The translations under genes were made by a program, and so were the position numbers. The notes under the pieces are model-generated. The model saw nothing but the letters and a program-made list of their open reading frames with translations, had not been told where the DNA came from and did not search any database. From Hermatobates lingyangjiaoensis (taxonomy: Eukaryota; Arthropoda; Insecta; Hemiptera; Hermatobatidae), in NCBI GenBank assembly GCA_026182355.1, contig JAPFBL010000585.1, positions 55,001-119,000 of the forward strand: a stretch of DNA of 64,000 nt, in the 5' to 3' direction. Below are positions 40,571 through 51,518 of the stretch, piece after piece. Positions within the stretch are counted from its first letter, which is position 1; every line of letters starts with the position of its first letter.

Positions 40571-41188
40571 ATCAACGCTCTCAATCTCTTCCCCTTCAAT
40601 CGCCTGTCTTTACCAGCTTCCTCTCTCACTTTAGTCGCATCACTTTCAAACGTCACAACAAACCCAGCCAATATTATAGCCAGCTGTCAATCATGAATCT
40701 TCTTTAACAACGTCCAACTAAAAGCAGCATTCAATCAACTTCTACCTCCACCTACGAGTGATACATGCATTCGAAACATCAAACAATATACTTCATATAG
40801 AAGCTTCTTTTCAAATATTAGTTCAATGAACCTCAATCTTCTTCAGCAGAAGGCTATCATCAATTATTAAAGAAAATGAAACTAATATTATCAATTAGTT
40901 TCATCATCCTTCACTCCTTGAATGCAAAATACAAGAGTAATTATTTCATGCATGAGACCAAAGACTACAGTAGATCTATATAATGCCCAAAAAACCAGTA
41001 TAAGAATAAACTTCACCATAGTTGTTCTACCTACATCATACAACCTGCTTTTTTGTTATAATCCCTCTATTCTATCATGCACACATACACACACACACAC
41101 ACACACAAATAAAACCATTACATGATCCTCACGTGCTTTGTAATCATTTAATGTGTGATATTTCAATATGTTAAGGAAAAGAAACACT
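40571..41188. other. No gene; short (CA)n
   Basis: Contains (CA)n at 41080-41106. The frame over it is not supported. Confidence 0.5.
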
Positions 41189-41196
41189 GCCTATGC

Positions 41197-41623
41197 CATG
41201 GGTGGGGAACCTTTCTTGGACTAAAGACCATTTTAGTACCGTCCACTTTCCCAAAAGGCCACCACGAATGGAGAAGAAAATTCTTATACACTATTGTTAT
41301 ATTGTAAAAACCTTAAATCTGTCATTATATACTCGATAAGTGCATCTTAAACTTTTTCCCATCTTTCGAAAGATTCAGCAGTGTCTTCATTGCCTTCATT
41401 TATTAGCTTTATTAACTGAGGAAAATGATTTTCTAAAAGATTAGACTTTTCAAGTAATGATTGATAAAAAGTGTTCTTTCTAAATTTCAGAATTTTTTGT
41501 CTTTATTACCAAAATTGTAAGTTTTTATATTCTCAAACATTTTTCTCAATAAACCGCATAAGACCGTATTTCATGGTTCAAAAAGCCACATGTGATCTTA
41601 AGGCCGCAGGTTCCCCACGCCTG
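41197..41623. mobile_element. Non-autonomous hAT transposon, complete
   Basis: Ends CATGGGTGGGGAACC and, inverted, CAGGCGTGGGGAACC. Flanking 8-bp duplications GCCTATGC (41189-41196) and GACTATGC (41624-41631) differ at one base. Length is 427 bp, with no transposase. The termini fit the CAGGGGTGGGNAACCT type seen in many animal hATs. Confidence 0.85.
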
Positions 41624-41644
41624 GACTATGCATAAAAGATTTAT

Positions 41645-41765
41645 CCATCGTTGGTGCTTATCAAGCACTTAGCGTTCATCATTAGGTTAAATATTCCTCC
41701 GAAAAGTGATGATACCGACGATGAATACTATGTGTTCAAGAAGCGTTGAAGTTTCATAAAATGTT
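41645..41765. repeat. PLE-C inverted pair, decayed
   Basis: Minus copy 41649-41694 (CAAGCACTTAGCGTTCATCA) and plus copy 41706-41752 (GATGAATACTATGTGTTCAA, then GCGTTGAAGTTT) face outward from a short centre, as at 55375-55645. Cores are lost. Confidence 0.5.
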
Positions 41766-42264
41766 TTATATGAAGATTTAGTGTTCTTTTTTAAGTTAAA
41801 CATTAAGGTTCTTCTTAATAGTTCATAAGTTATTATATAAGAACTATAATCTTAATAGATTAATAGTTCAGTGGTTATTCTTTATTTTTTTGGAAAATAG
41901 TGGCATATAACAACACCCTTACACTGTATCACACGAATCATGCAATAAATTGTGTACACCGTATCTTCGGAAGGGATGTGACGTGTTCCGATTGTTTCTT
42001 CCGAATCATTTACCAAGTCAGTTACTTGTGAACGATCTCCGCTTTAATAATCTTGAGTGCCGGAAATTTAGGACCTCTTTGTAGAAAAATCCCCACTATA
42101 GAACAGTTTTTCGATCTGGTGTGTAGAATTCTTAGTTCTGTGTTACTAGATAATGATCTTATTTTCTTACTAATATTAATATGAACATATAACAGATTAA
42201 TATAAGGTTAAGCTGCCCTCCACATTCTTCGAAATAATTTGTAATGTAATACTTAGATCTTCTG
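41766..42264. other. No gene seen
   Basis: AT-rich; nothing recognised. Confidence 0.5.
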
Positions 42265-42375
42265 TTTCGAAATTTATAATTCTGCCTATGAAAATGGTTA
42301 TAAATAAAAACAGAAACATTAGCATTTGTTTAATTTGAACCTGAAGAACTGACCGAGTCCCGATAAATCTTTGTT
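42265..42375 (+). repeat. PLE-B terminal repeat
   Basis: TTCTGCCTATGAAAATGG, ATAAAAACAGAAACATTAG, then TTGAACCTGAAGAACTGACC and GAGTCCCGATAAA. Colinear with 54340-54430 and partly with 3206-3303. Confidence 0.7.
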
Positions 42376-42410
42376 ATATATATACACGAATGTTTTCCTT
42401 ATCTCTACCA

Positions 42411-42780
42411 CATATATTTAACACTATTTTTCTTTTTTATCGAAGTTTGGTCTAGCTTCAATAATTCAACACCTTTAAGATCTATATTTGTAGACATCTT
42501 CAGGGCTACATCAATACAGACTTAATTACAATAACATGAAATATAATTATATTACATTATTTAATTAATATACATAATTATCTTGGTATTTTTCTATTGT
42601 GAGGAAACAACTACATGACGGTTTGTGTTCAAATTAGCTAGTGTGCAGCCCTAATGACAGTTTTTCGAATCTTCTAATCAGACTTGTAAAACTCAAAAGA
42701 ACCCTAAAAACTCATTAAAAACTTAAAGGTGTTGAATTATTAAGCTAGACCAAACCTCGATAAAAAAGAAATAGTGGTAT
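42411..42780. repeat. Inverted pair of another putative PLE end
   Basis: ACTATTTTTCTTTTTTATCG to AATTCAACACCTTTAAG (42411-42480) is complementary to 42722-42775 (CTTAAAGGTGTTGAATT to GAAATAGTGG). On the minus strand 42470-42500 reads CCCTGAAGATGTCTAC, then GATCTTAAAGGTG, a degenerate CTGAAGA hammerhead-like layout. The right arm runs into (TA)n. Confidence 0.6.
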
Positions 42781-42799
42781 ATATATATATATATATATA

Positions 42800-42920
42800 T
42801 AAAATTTAGGAGCAGTCCTTCATTTAAGCATATTAATTAAGTATATTTAAGCATATTAAACCTTGAAAAACTGGTGAAGAAAATTACAGCTGTGAAATGC
42901 GGTCAGTTGTTCAATGAAAT
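42800..42920. pseudogene. PLE ORF N-terminal fragments, opposed
   Basis: 42801-42835 read on minus resembles the LNEGLLxxF motif. 42867-42920 read on plus gives LEKLVKKITAVKCGQLFNEI, then a (TA)n tract and the PLE-A end at 42940. This is the same junction as at 6.1, 14.5 and 16.9 kb. Confidence 0.5.
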
Positions 42921-42939
42921 ATATATATATATATATATA

Positions 42940-43062
42940 AAGATTTCACATAAACACGTTAAATAACAATCAATGATCAAACCACAATATGAAATGGGAA
43001 AACAAGACTAACATCTTTCAACCGTAACAAGCGGTCTTCGTCAGAGTCAAAAACCCAACATG
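42940..43062 (-). repeat. PLE-A terminal repeat
   Basis: Minus-oriented complete end. The hammerhead-like block 43006-43048 keeps CTGACGA and GAAA but has ATGTT in place of ATCTT in helix III. A truncated plus-oriented start (TTGACTCTGACGA) follows at 43063. Confidence 0.85.
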
Positions 43063-43229
43063 TTGACTCTGACGATAGTAAAATTGACTATTTTGACCAA
43101 TTTCTTGCAACATGTTTCAACTACCCCTGCAGTAATCCTCAGGCAAATGTGAGCCCTCCAATATCCGTCATGCCGGTGGAAGTGACTTCACTACAGCTAC
43201 AAAACTTCGTTGACAGAGCTAAAGAATGA
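43063..43229 (+). pseudogene. Orphan coding-like segment
   Basis: A frame without ATG runs about 54 codons to a stop: KIDYFDQFLATCFNYPCSNP, then ISVMPVEVTSLQLQNFVDRA and KE. Composition is protein-like and unlike its AT-rich surroundings. It is fused directly behind the truncated PLE-A start. It could be a 3'-terminal coding piece of a transposon or a host exon. Family unknown. Confidence 0.35.
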
Positions 43230-43964
43230 TTTGATTTGATATGAATATATTCTAAACAAGAAGTCGCTCAGATACGAAGTTGAGTTGCATGAATAATGTT
43301 TAAACCCCTTGATTATTATGTAATCTAACTCTTAACAATGCTATTGTTGATTTAAGAAACGTGAAAATATTCTTCCTTCATTAAAAAAAATTCATATGAC
43401 ATAAAAGATCCTATTACTTTCCTTAGCCTTTATAAATCCTTCGTTATTTCAATTTCAGAATATGCCTCACCTGTTTGTAATTCACATTACAATCATTATC
43501 GAAATCATTTCTATCTATATATATATTCCAATTTCCTTAAGAAACTTTCTCATTAGCTTCTGTAGTCGAATAATCCTACAGATTCATCTGACTAGAAAGT
43601 TTTCTTTGCATCCAATTAAATATTCCTGGTATCCTTTTCCATAATAGAATTCTAAGCATATATAAATTATTAAATTACTTATTGGGTGGTCCTTACCTCA
43701 TATTTCAATTTCATTTCTAAATCTCATCATGTATATTAAACACTCAAAATATTCTATCTATGTTTCATATCATAAAACTATTATTGCTTGACTCTCTACT
43801 GTCTCCTAGTTTAAAAAAGTAATTTTGTCATTTTTGTGCCTTTCACTTAAACCGTTAATTTAAAAAAACTAATATACACAGTTTAACAGTTTTTATTTAC
43901 ATTTTAATATTTACATATAATAAAGCAAGAAATATACCATACAGGACTAGATAGTACAAGGACC
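43230..43964. other. No gene seen
   Basis: AT-rich; the frame at 43462-43644 is not supported. Confidence 0.5.
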
Positions 43965-44105
43965 TAGAAGTCCCTGTCGCAACTACATCAAAATTGTTCT
44001 GATGTAAACCTGAAGAAGAAAACTATGTGTTCGAAACGCATTGTTAGTTTTGATATTAAACTCGTTTTTGTGTGGAGACGTCATTTTTGAAATTCCTCAG
44101 TCTGA
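43965..44105 (+). repeat. PLE-C terminal repeat
   Basis: Contains the hammerhead-like motif 44004-44047 and the shared tail TTTTTGTGTGGAGACGTCAT and AATTCCTCAG. Confidence 0.75.
44004..44047 (+). ncRNA. Hammerhead-ribozyme-like motif (family C), core intact
   Basis: CTGAAGA core (44010-44016, N7 = A), helix II GAAAA/TGTTC with one mismatch, GAAA at 44033-44036, then short helix III and GTTAG. Helix I is only about 3 bp here. The copy at 55441-55483 shows the better 5-bp CTAAC/GTTAG helix I. Confidence 0.5.
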
Positions 44106-45963
44106 AATAATTATTATTTTCTTTTAATTTATTTAGTTTGAAACAAATGGAGTATATATATAATTAGCGGTGAAATTCACTCTCAGAATCAAATTTTATG
44201 TTTTTGTAGACTTAATTATAGAATATGGCCATTCAGTCTGTCACATGGACTGGGATCATTGCTATACTGAGCTGTCTATTAAACCTGAATGTACACAGAA
44301 CTCCTCTACATATTCTTGAAGTAGTTGTATAAATGGATGAACTGCAATCTTCAGATTGACAGTAATTACTGATTTGCAAACCCCGTTACTCTATCGAGAT
44401 ATTCTTTATTCAATAGGTTTCAGTTTGTAGGAGTCTTGCTCAAGTAGTTTCACAAATTATACAAAAAAAGAAATAAAAACTTTACTTTTCCTTCATCTTT
44501 TATATTTGTTATTGAGGGTTAGTAGACGTCTTACGATTATATAATTGCAGTTTTGACTAATACAGCATGTGTTGTTTTTATGTGAGAGGCTAGAAGAGGT
44601 TAAAGAGGTTTGACGCATATTTACATAGTCAGCGAGTTTTTGCTGTTGAAAAAAAATAGTGCAGACAGTTTGTAACTCTCTCAAAGTAAAACTTTTTTAA
44701 AAACTCAAAAAGTTTTGAAATGTTGAAAATGAGTTAGGTTGTCAACTTGAGGAAAAAGAAGACGTTTATAAGTGGTATAAGTTATTCTCCAGGTAATTAT
44801 TTTTTCATCATATAAAATTGCCGAGCTCAGGATCACACAAACACGAGTCTAACCTTTGTGCCTCTCAAATAAAAGCAACACATGTTATATAGTCAAAAGT
44901 GTGAATATATGATCCTGGTGATTCTACGAAAACTAAAAATGAAAATATATTAATTACAGTGAACAAAGAGCGCGAATTTCAAAAAATATTTTCAGTTTTT
45001 GACTACATCTAGTATGGAAACATTTCAAATTTTCAGAATTATTTTTCTCTGCATTTTCCCAACCATACTGGAAACCTTCAATAATTGTCAGTAATTGTGA
45101 GCCTGTACCGATTAGTGTTGGAAGTAATAAATCAATATCTTTTTATTTTGCTGCACTTATCCAAATGATAAGTAAATGTGCTCAGTTTCTGGTAATTGTG
45201 AAAAATTAATGAATTTCTAGTAGCGTGCAAAGCGTGTATAGAATAAGTTAAAGGCAGTGTTTCTGATAGTGGAGCGATTGAAATGGGATGTGATGGATAA
45301 AGTGGGTCAGAGATTTTTGAAGAGAGCAGTGGAGTCGTGCGCTGCGACGAAGGGGTCTCGTTAGCTTGAACTGAGCCACTTGAAGACGATTTGTTAGCAG
45401 GCACGGAGCTCCAGTCTAGCGCACCGCCTTATCGATTCCTTCCTTTGTCATTCACCTCTAAGGAGACAATTTTTTATTTTTTAAGTGAAGGGGGTAAATT
45501 TTTTTTTCGATAGGGATAAAAGAACGATGACAAAGGTTTTGGGCGTGGCTTGTGGGAATATTAATGTTGTTAGGTATTTTGACGGCTTGACTGGACCTGC
45601 TTTTTTTCTAAGGAATCTAAACTTTGCACAGAAAAATATTCTTTAAACCACAAAAGTTTTACTTATTCTTGCACTACTCTTGCAGACTTGAAGTTGAATT
45701 TTTACGAGTATTTTTTACTGTTTGAACTTTTTTACATCATACAATTAATAATTTATGTAGGACCAGAAACCAACTTTAAGAATGATTGAAATAAATGTTA
45801 TAAAAATATTTTAATTTTACAATACCTTAAACATTATTTCATTTTCATCAGCACTTTTTGCTTTACTAGTACGAAGCTTTTGTGGTATAGTAGTTGATAA
45901 CTAAATCAAATGAATGACCTTAAGATTAATGGAAACAAACATGTTCCGTATTAACAACCGTAT
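44106..45963. other. No supported gene; GC-rich serine-rich frame
   Basis: A minus-strand frame at 45132-45404 (SSSSGSVQANETPSSQRTTP) overlaps a GC-richer block (45280-45430). It might be a UTR or exon, but no splice site or family supports it. Confidence 0.35.
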
Positions 45964-46218
45964 TGCAAGGTAGGTTAGCTTGCAGTGGCAGCCCCACAAG
46001 GGAAAGCGCGTAGGCCGACCATTCGCCCTTTGTTATACCAAACAATGAAGATTGATTCTACAGTGAGAGTCCTAAATTTTGCCTAACTCAAGTGTGTTTA
46101 GAGTTGGGATCAGTAACGAGTACCTGACATCGTACAGGCTCGGGACCGACGGTTTAAATTCCTTCTCCGAGGGACGACGAGCTCAGATTTATTCACCTTC
46201 CTCGTGAATGAATCGAGG
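45964..46218 (-). repeat. tRNA-derived SINE, head-truncated
   Basis: Body and tail of the family on the minus strand: GTCCCTCGGAGAAGG, GGTCCCGAGCCTGTACGATG, AAATTTAGGACTCTC and AATCAATCTTCATTGTTTGG. The tRNA-like head is missing. Confidence 0.8.
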
Positions 46219-46789
46219 TGATTTATATTAAATTATATAAGTATTCATATTTAGATGGGAAAGGATCCTTTCATTCCTGGAGGTAGTACAGATAGTGATT
46301 GATCCACTTGTCAATATCACGCTTATTTTTGTTATGAATCTCTATGTAAGAAATATTTCATTCAGGTGCCACGAATATATTTTTATTTACAAATTTTTTT
46401 TAAAAGCTCATATAATACAAGTTGATGCAACTCTTTTATAGACATATACTTTTTATTATGTTATTAATTTGTTCTTGTCCAAGAAAATAGTTCAGTTTTT
46501 TTGATTGAATATATTGAACTTTACAATTGAATATTGATATATATATATATTGAATTTTACAATTGAATATATTGTGTGCAAATATTTTTATAACACAAAA
46601 TTATACATTAAACGAGTAAAGTAAATAAAAAGAATCACAATCACATTAAGAAATCTAGAAATTGTGCTAAGTTTTTATTGAAAAAGTAACTTGTGTTTAT
46701 CACACATGGAAGAATTATAGCTAAACTTTTGTTGAACAATGACTCTCCAAAACCAAAAAAATAGTAAATTACTAAAATTTATTATAAAA
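46219..46789. other. No gene; short (TA)n
   Basis: AT-rich with a duplicated ATTGAACTTTACAATTGAAT or ATTGAATTTTACAATTGAAT around a (TA)n at 46538. The minus-strand frame 46675-47040 is the antisense of the PLE relic below. Confidence 0.55.
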
Positions 46790-47020
46790 AAACACCAATA
46801 TTTTAGAATTAGATGTGAACAAAGTAGCACAGTCCTATTTGAATATAGTAGAGATGACCAAGATATAAATGAGAGAGAAACTAAAATGGTCACCTCTAAA
46901 ATATCAATGTAGTCAAAAAACATATCAAATTCTCTTTGATTATTAATTAAATTGAACACTATAAAGATTAGTAATGGTTTCTTCAAGTTAAACACAATAC
47001 TGATGAAAGCAATAACTGTG
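46790..47020 (+). pseudogene. PLE endonuclease C-terminal relic
   Basis: Plus strand with stops: EQSSTVLFEYSRDDQDIN, then KMVTSKISM, then LLIKLNTIKISNGFFKLNT and AITV. It aligns in order with ENSSALFLHIKNENHHID, KFITYEKSM and SLIKFNRSNIINISNG, then LFKLDTF, of the main PLE. An old, diverged copy of the same PLE lineage. The satellite array starts within 60 bp downstream. Confidence 0.7.
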
Positions 47021-47070
47021 TCTACCAAACCGCGCAGCAAGCAGATAGTTTTTACTTATTTCTTCCTAAA

Positions 47071-49016
47071 CTCAGTTGTTTACTCTGATATACCTTGCTC
47101 AGCTTTTTAGTTTTTCCTTGCTCATGTGTGAGGCTGTGATGAAGACCAATTGTTTGCTCTGATATACCTTGCTCAGCTTTTTAGTTTTTCCTTGCTGATG
47201 TGTGAGCCTGTGATGAAGACCAGTTGTTTACTCTGATATACCTTGCTCAGCTTTTTAGTTTTTCCTTGCTCATGTGTGAGGCTGTGATGAAGACCAATTG
47301 TTTGCTCTGATATACCTTGCTCAGCTTTTTAGTTTTTCCTTGCTCATGTGTGAGGCTGTGATGAAGACCAATTGTTTGCTCTGATATACCTTGCTCACCT
47401 TTTTAGTTTTTCCTTGCTCATGTGTGAGGCTGTGATGAAGACCAATTGTTTGCTCTGATATACCTTGCTCAGCTTTTTAGTTTTTCCTTGCTCATGTTTG
47501 AGGCTGTGATGAAGACCAATTGTTTGCTCTGATATACCTTGCACAGCTTTTTAGTTTTTCCTTGCTCATGTGTGAGGCTGTGATGAAGACCAGATGTTTG
47601 CTCTGATATACCTTGCTCAGCTTTTTAGTTTTTCCTTGCTCATGTTTGAGGCTGTGATGAAGACCAATTGTTTGCTCTGATATACCTTGCACAGCTTTTT
47701 AGTTTTTCCTTGCTCATGTGTGAGGCTGTGATGAAGACCAGTTGTTTGCTCTGATATACCTTGCTCAGCTTTTTAGTTTTTCCTTGCTCATGTGTGAGGC
47801 TGTGATGAAGACCTGTTGTTTGCTCTGATATACCTTGCTCAGCTTTTTAGTTTTTCCTTGCTCATGTGTGAGGCTGTGATGAAGACCAGTTGTTTGCTCT
47901 GATATACCTTGCCCAGCTTTTTCCTTGCTCATGTGTGAGGCTGTGCTGAAGACCTGTTGTTTACTCTGATATACCTTGCTCAGCTTTTTAGTTTTTCCTT
48001 GCTCATGCGTGAGTCTGTGATGAAGACCTGTTGTTTGCTCTGATATACCTTGCTCAGCTTTTTAGTTTTTCCTTGCTCATGCGTGAGGCTGTGATGTTGT
48101 TTGCTCGCATATACCTTGCTCAGCTTTTTAGTTTTTCCTTGCTCATGTGTGAGGCTGTGATGAAGACCAGTTGTTTGCTCTGATATACCTTGCCCAGCTT
48201 TTTCCTTGCTCATGCGTGAGTCTGTGATGAAGACCTGTTGTTTGCTCTGATATACCTTGCTCAGCTTTTTAGTTTTTCCTTGCTCATGTGTGAGGCTGTG
48301 ATGAAGTCCAGTTGTTTGCTCTGATATACCTTGCCCAGCTTTTTCCTTGCTCATGAGTGAGTCTGTGATGAAGACCTGTTGTTTGCTCTGATATACCTTG
48401 CTCAGCTTTTTAGTTTTTCCTTGCTCATGTGTGAGGCTGTGATGAAGACCAGTTGTTTGCTCTGATATACCTTGCTCAGCTTTTTAGTTTTTCCTTGCTC
48501 ATGTGTGAGGCTGTGATGAAGACCAGTTGTTTGCTCTGATATACCTTGCTCAGCTTTTTAGTTTTTCCTTGCTCATGTGTGAGGCTGTGATGAAGACCAG
48601 TTGTTTGCTCTGATATACCTTGCCCAGCTTTTTCCTTGCTCATGCGTGAGTCTGTGATGAAGACCTGTTGTTTGCTCTGATATACCTTGCTCAGCTTTTT
48701 AGTTTTTCCTTGCTCATGTGTGAGGCTGTGATGAAGACCAGTTGTTTGCTCTGATATACCTTGCCCAGCTTTTTCCTTGCTCATGCGTGAGTCTGTGATG
48801 AAGACCTGTTGTTTGCTCTGATATACCTTGCTCAGCTTTTTATTTTTTCCTTGCTCATGTGTGAGGCTGTGATGAAGACCAGTTGTTTGCTCTGATATAC
48901 CTTGCTCAGCTTTTTAGTTTTTCCTTGCTCATGTGTGAGGCTGTGATGAAGACCTGTTGTTTGCTCTGATATACCTTGCTCAGCTTTTTAGTTTTTCCTT
49001 GCTCATGTGTGAGGCT
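47071..49016. repeat. 74/67-bp satellite array, 27 copies
   Basis: CTGATATACC (or a variant) recurs at 47085 and then every 74 bp to 47899. After that, 74-bp units alternate with 67-bp units (missing AGTTTTT) to 48966; one unit is 66 bp. The unit contains TGATGAAGACCAGTTGTTTG. Minus-strand frames (47980-48354, 48476-48784) are open because 74 + 67 = 141 bp = 47 codons. The repeated peptide MSKEKAGQGISEQTTGLHHS is probably a by-product. Confidence 0.95.
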
Positions 49017-50984
49017 AAACAAAATGCCAAACAAAAGACTGAATAGATTTTCTGTCATATATGTTATCATTTTCTAATCATGCATCAAAATATTCGACAG
49101 AGAAACATTCTTTCTCATTATTAGCATGTTTTTTTTTTCTTTTATGCGATACAAGTATCTGGAAATACCATATATAACCTGAAATTACACTAATTTCTTC
49201 ATTTTTTACAAAAAACACATAAATAAAGTTATATTGTAAGTGTTACTTCAAATTAACTTCAATTACCGGAGTATTACCTAGAAATATACGCCATCTAATT
49301 GGATATAATGTAATTCCTCCGTGTGTTTTTATTATCATCAAACCAATATAGCTGAAAAGTAAGTTTTGCGCAGACCGTTTAGAACATAAGCAATGATATT
49401 CTAGCTGGCAAAGTTTAGACGGTTTTCTAATTAACAAGCTGTGTTAAGTTCTTCCAGATTTTATTACACGTTTGAAGCGGAGTTTACCTTCCATTCTTTT
49501 AAATAAATATGGTTAATGTATTCTAGCTTACCATATTATGACACTAACATGCCATTGCAATTTTTCCTTCGTCTTTGATTTAATATTTGTTTGTATATAA
49601 TTATTAAATTTAATTTTAGTCAATAAAATTCTGGTAAATATCAATCATACTAACGTGAACTTCAAAATATTATAGTTGTTTTCAGTATATTGAATTCGTA
49701 TTTAGTTTCATTTACAATAATATTATTTATATAATAAGTACAGTTTGGGAGATAAATTACGGAGAAAGTTTTAATCTAAACTTCTAATTAAGAAATGGTT
49801 TCATAAGAAAATATTATCAACTTCTTAAAATTTTAAGTATTTTTTAATATAAATTAAGAAGTTTTGTATAAAATAATTACCAAGTATTTGAGTTTTTCCT
49901 TTTTTACTTTGAATCGATAAGTAAAGTTGAGAAAAGTTTTATAAGATAATCGCAATTTTTAAATTTGGCAAATTATTTTTTTTTATAATAAAAGAAAGAG
50001 ACTTTCAAGATAATCATGTCTGAAGAATTAATTTAAGATCAGAAGTAAGAAATAAGTTATGATTGTGCATCTTTAAAATAATAATTTATCTTTATATATT
50101 TTTTACCATTACCGTAAATATATAAAAACTGCACTAATAAAGGTATACCATTCTTTCCCTTTCATAATTTATTAATTTGTAAATTATATGCATACATATT
50201 CACGTTGAACAATGAGAAAAAATTGAAAACGGGTATCGACAGATCTACAAGAGTAAGGATAAAATGAGAAAGACTAACACTTAGAGAGGTAAATTTTTGG
50301 TTTTAATTCTCAGAAAAAAAAGAGAGAAAAAACTACAGGCATTGATGCGTGGAAAATCCCCTTTTTTTTGTTCTACCCCCAGCACTTCTTCTTGACTCTA
50401 CGATATTCAATACGGTGTAACATTTAGCCTAAGTGACGCTTTGCGGCATGTTTTAATTCCCCACAAACCATCCTCAAGATTGGTATTACACTGACTTCCT
50501 TACATATTTTAAAAAAATTAAACTTATTTAAAAGAGCATAAACTTGACAGTTACTAGTGTTAAAATAAATTAAAATAAAATATTTTAGGCTATCATAGTC
50601 AATGTACTCCGTTGCTTTTGACTAGCGAAGCCACTAAAGGATTTCTTTACTTTTGCACTATTGATAGTTTATGACAGTAAATATTCTTTCATTTATGAGT
50701 GAATACTAATAATGAAAAAAATGGCAGTTTGGTTGTTCGTTCAGCTCATAGTGATGTGAGGAATTGAAACAATCACAGTGAATAAATTAGGTGAAATGTT
50801 ACACAGTTTTAAATACCGTAGTGCAAAAAAGAGGTGAGTATGAAAAAGGTTTAAAGGAAGAAGCTGTCGCTGGATATAGTGTTGTTTTTAATACATTATG
50901 CATTAAAGAAGAACTGTTTCTTATTTTTAGAAAATATATACATATATAAGCAGATAAACTACTGTAAAAAAAATTCAAAAATTG
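49017..50984. other. No supported gene
   Basis: AT-rich. A splice-acceptor-like TTTTTTTTGTTCTACCCCCAG at about 50360-50380 precedes a GC-richer stretch, but the following frame closes within 15 codons. Confidence 0.4.
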
Positions 50985-51190
50985 AATAAGATCTTTTGTC
51001 CGAGTCACATATAGAAAATATGGTGTTGAAAAGGTAAGGAAGCAAGAAAGGTATTTGAAGATTTGTAGAAGGTAAGAAAACGGCAAAAAAATCTGGGAAA
51101 GTCAGGATATACCAAGGAGTTCAGGAAGTAATAAATGAAACCTTATCTGCTAATTGTCAACCCCAGTCCAGAAAGCTGCTTCTCTCGTTA
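50985..51190 (-). repeat. PLE-A 3' UTR relative, diverged
   Basis: GATCTTTTGTCCGAGTCACA, then AAGGAGTTCAGGAAGTAA and TATCTGCTAATTGTCAACCC, in the order of 17600-17830 with many changes. An older PLE subfamily. Confidence 0.55.
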
Positions 51191-51321
51191 ATGCGGAGTC
51201 TAATTTGAACAAACAATTAGTAATTTAAAATTATTATAGTACTATATAATTCTTGTTATTGTACTTGATGTGTTCTGAACTATTATGAATAGTATAATAT
51301 TATATGAATAAATGAATATGT

Positions 51322-51364
<43 letters not shown>

Positions 51365-51370
51365 ATATAT
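51322..51370. repeat. (TA)n microsatellite
   Basis: About 24 TA units with one inverted break, directly abutting the PLE-A palindrome. Confidence 0.95.
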
Positions 51371-51518
51371 AAAGATTTCACATAAACACGTGAAACAACA
51401 ATCAATGATCAAACCACAATAAGAAATGGGAAAACAAGACTAAGATCTTTCAACCGCAACAAGCGGTTGAAAGATCTTAGCCTTGTTTTCCCATTTCTTA
51501 TTGTGGTTTGATCATTGA
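51371..51518. repeat. PLE-A palindrome, short-centre form
   Basis: Arms meet inside the hammerhead helix II: CAACCGCAACAAGCGGTTG is the centre. Both arms then read outward through AGATCTTAG to GGTTTGATCATTGA. The CTGACGA cores are deleted by the centre. Confidence 0.9.

Noticed and set aside
47980..48784. Repeat protein encoded on the minus strand of the satellite
   Set aside because: The frame is a consequence of 74 + 67 bp periodicity, lacks a convincing start or domain, and closes in the pure 74-bp part.
47071..49016. CRISPR-like array
   Set aside because: Units are contiguous without unique spacers, and the context is eukaryotic.
50360..50470. Exon after a strong acceptor-like TTTTTTTTGTTCTACCCCCAG
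   Set aside because: The only open frame closes after 14 codons, and no donor or family supports it.
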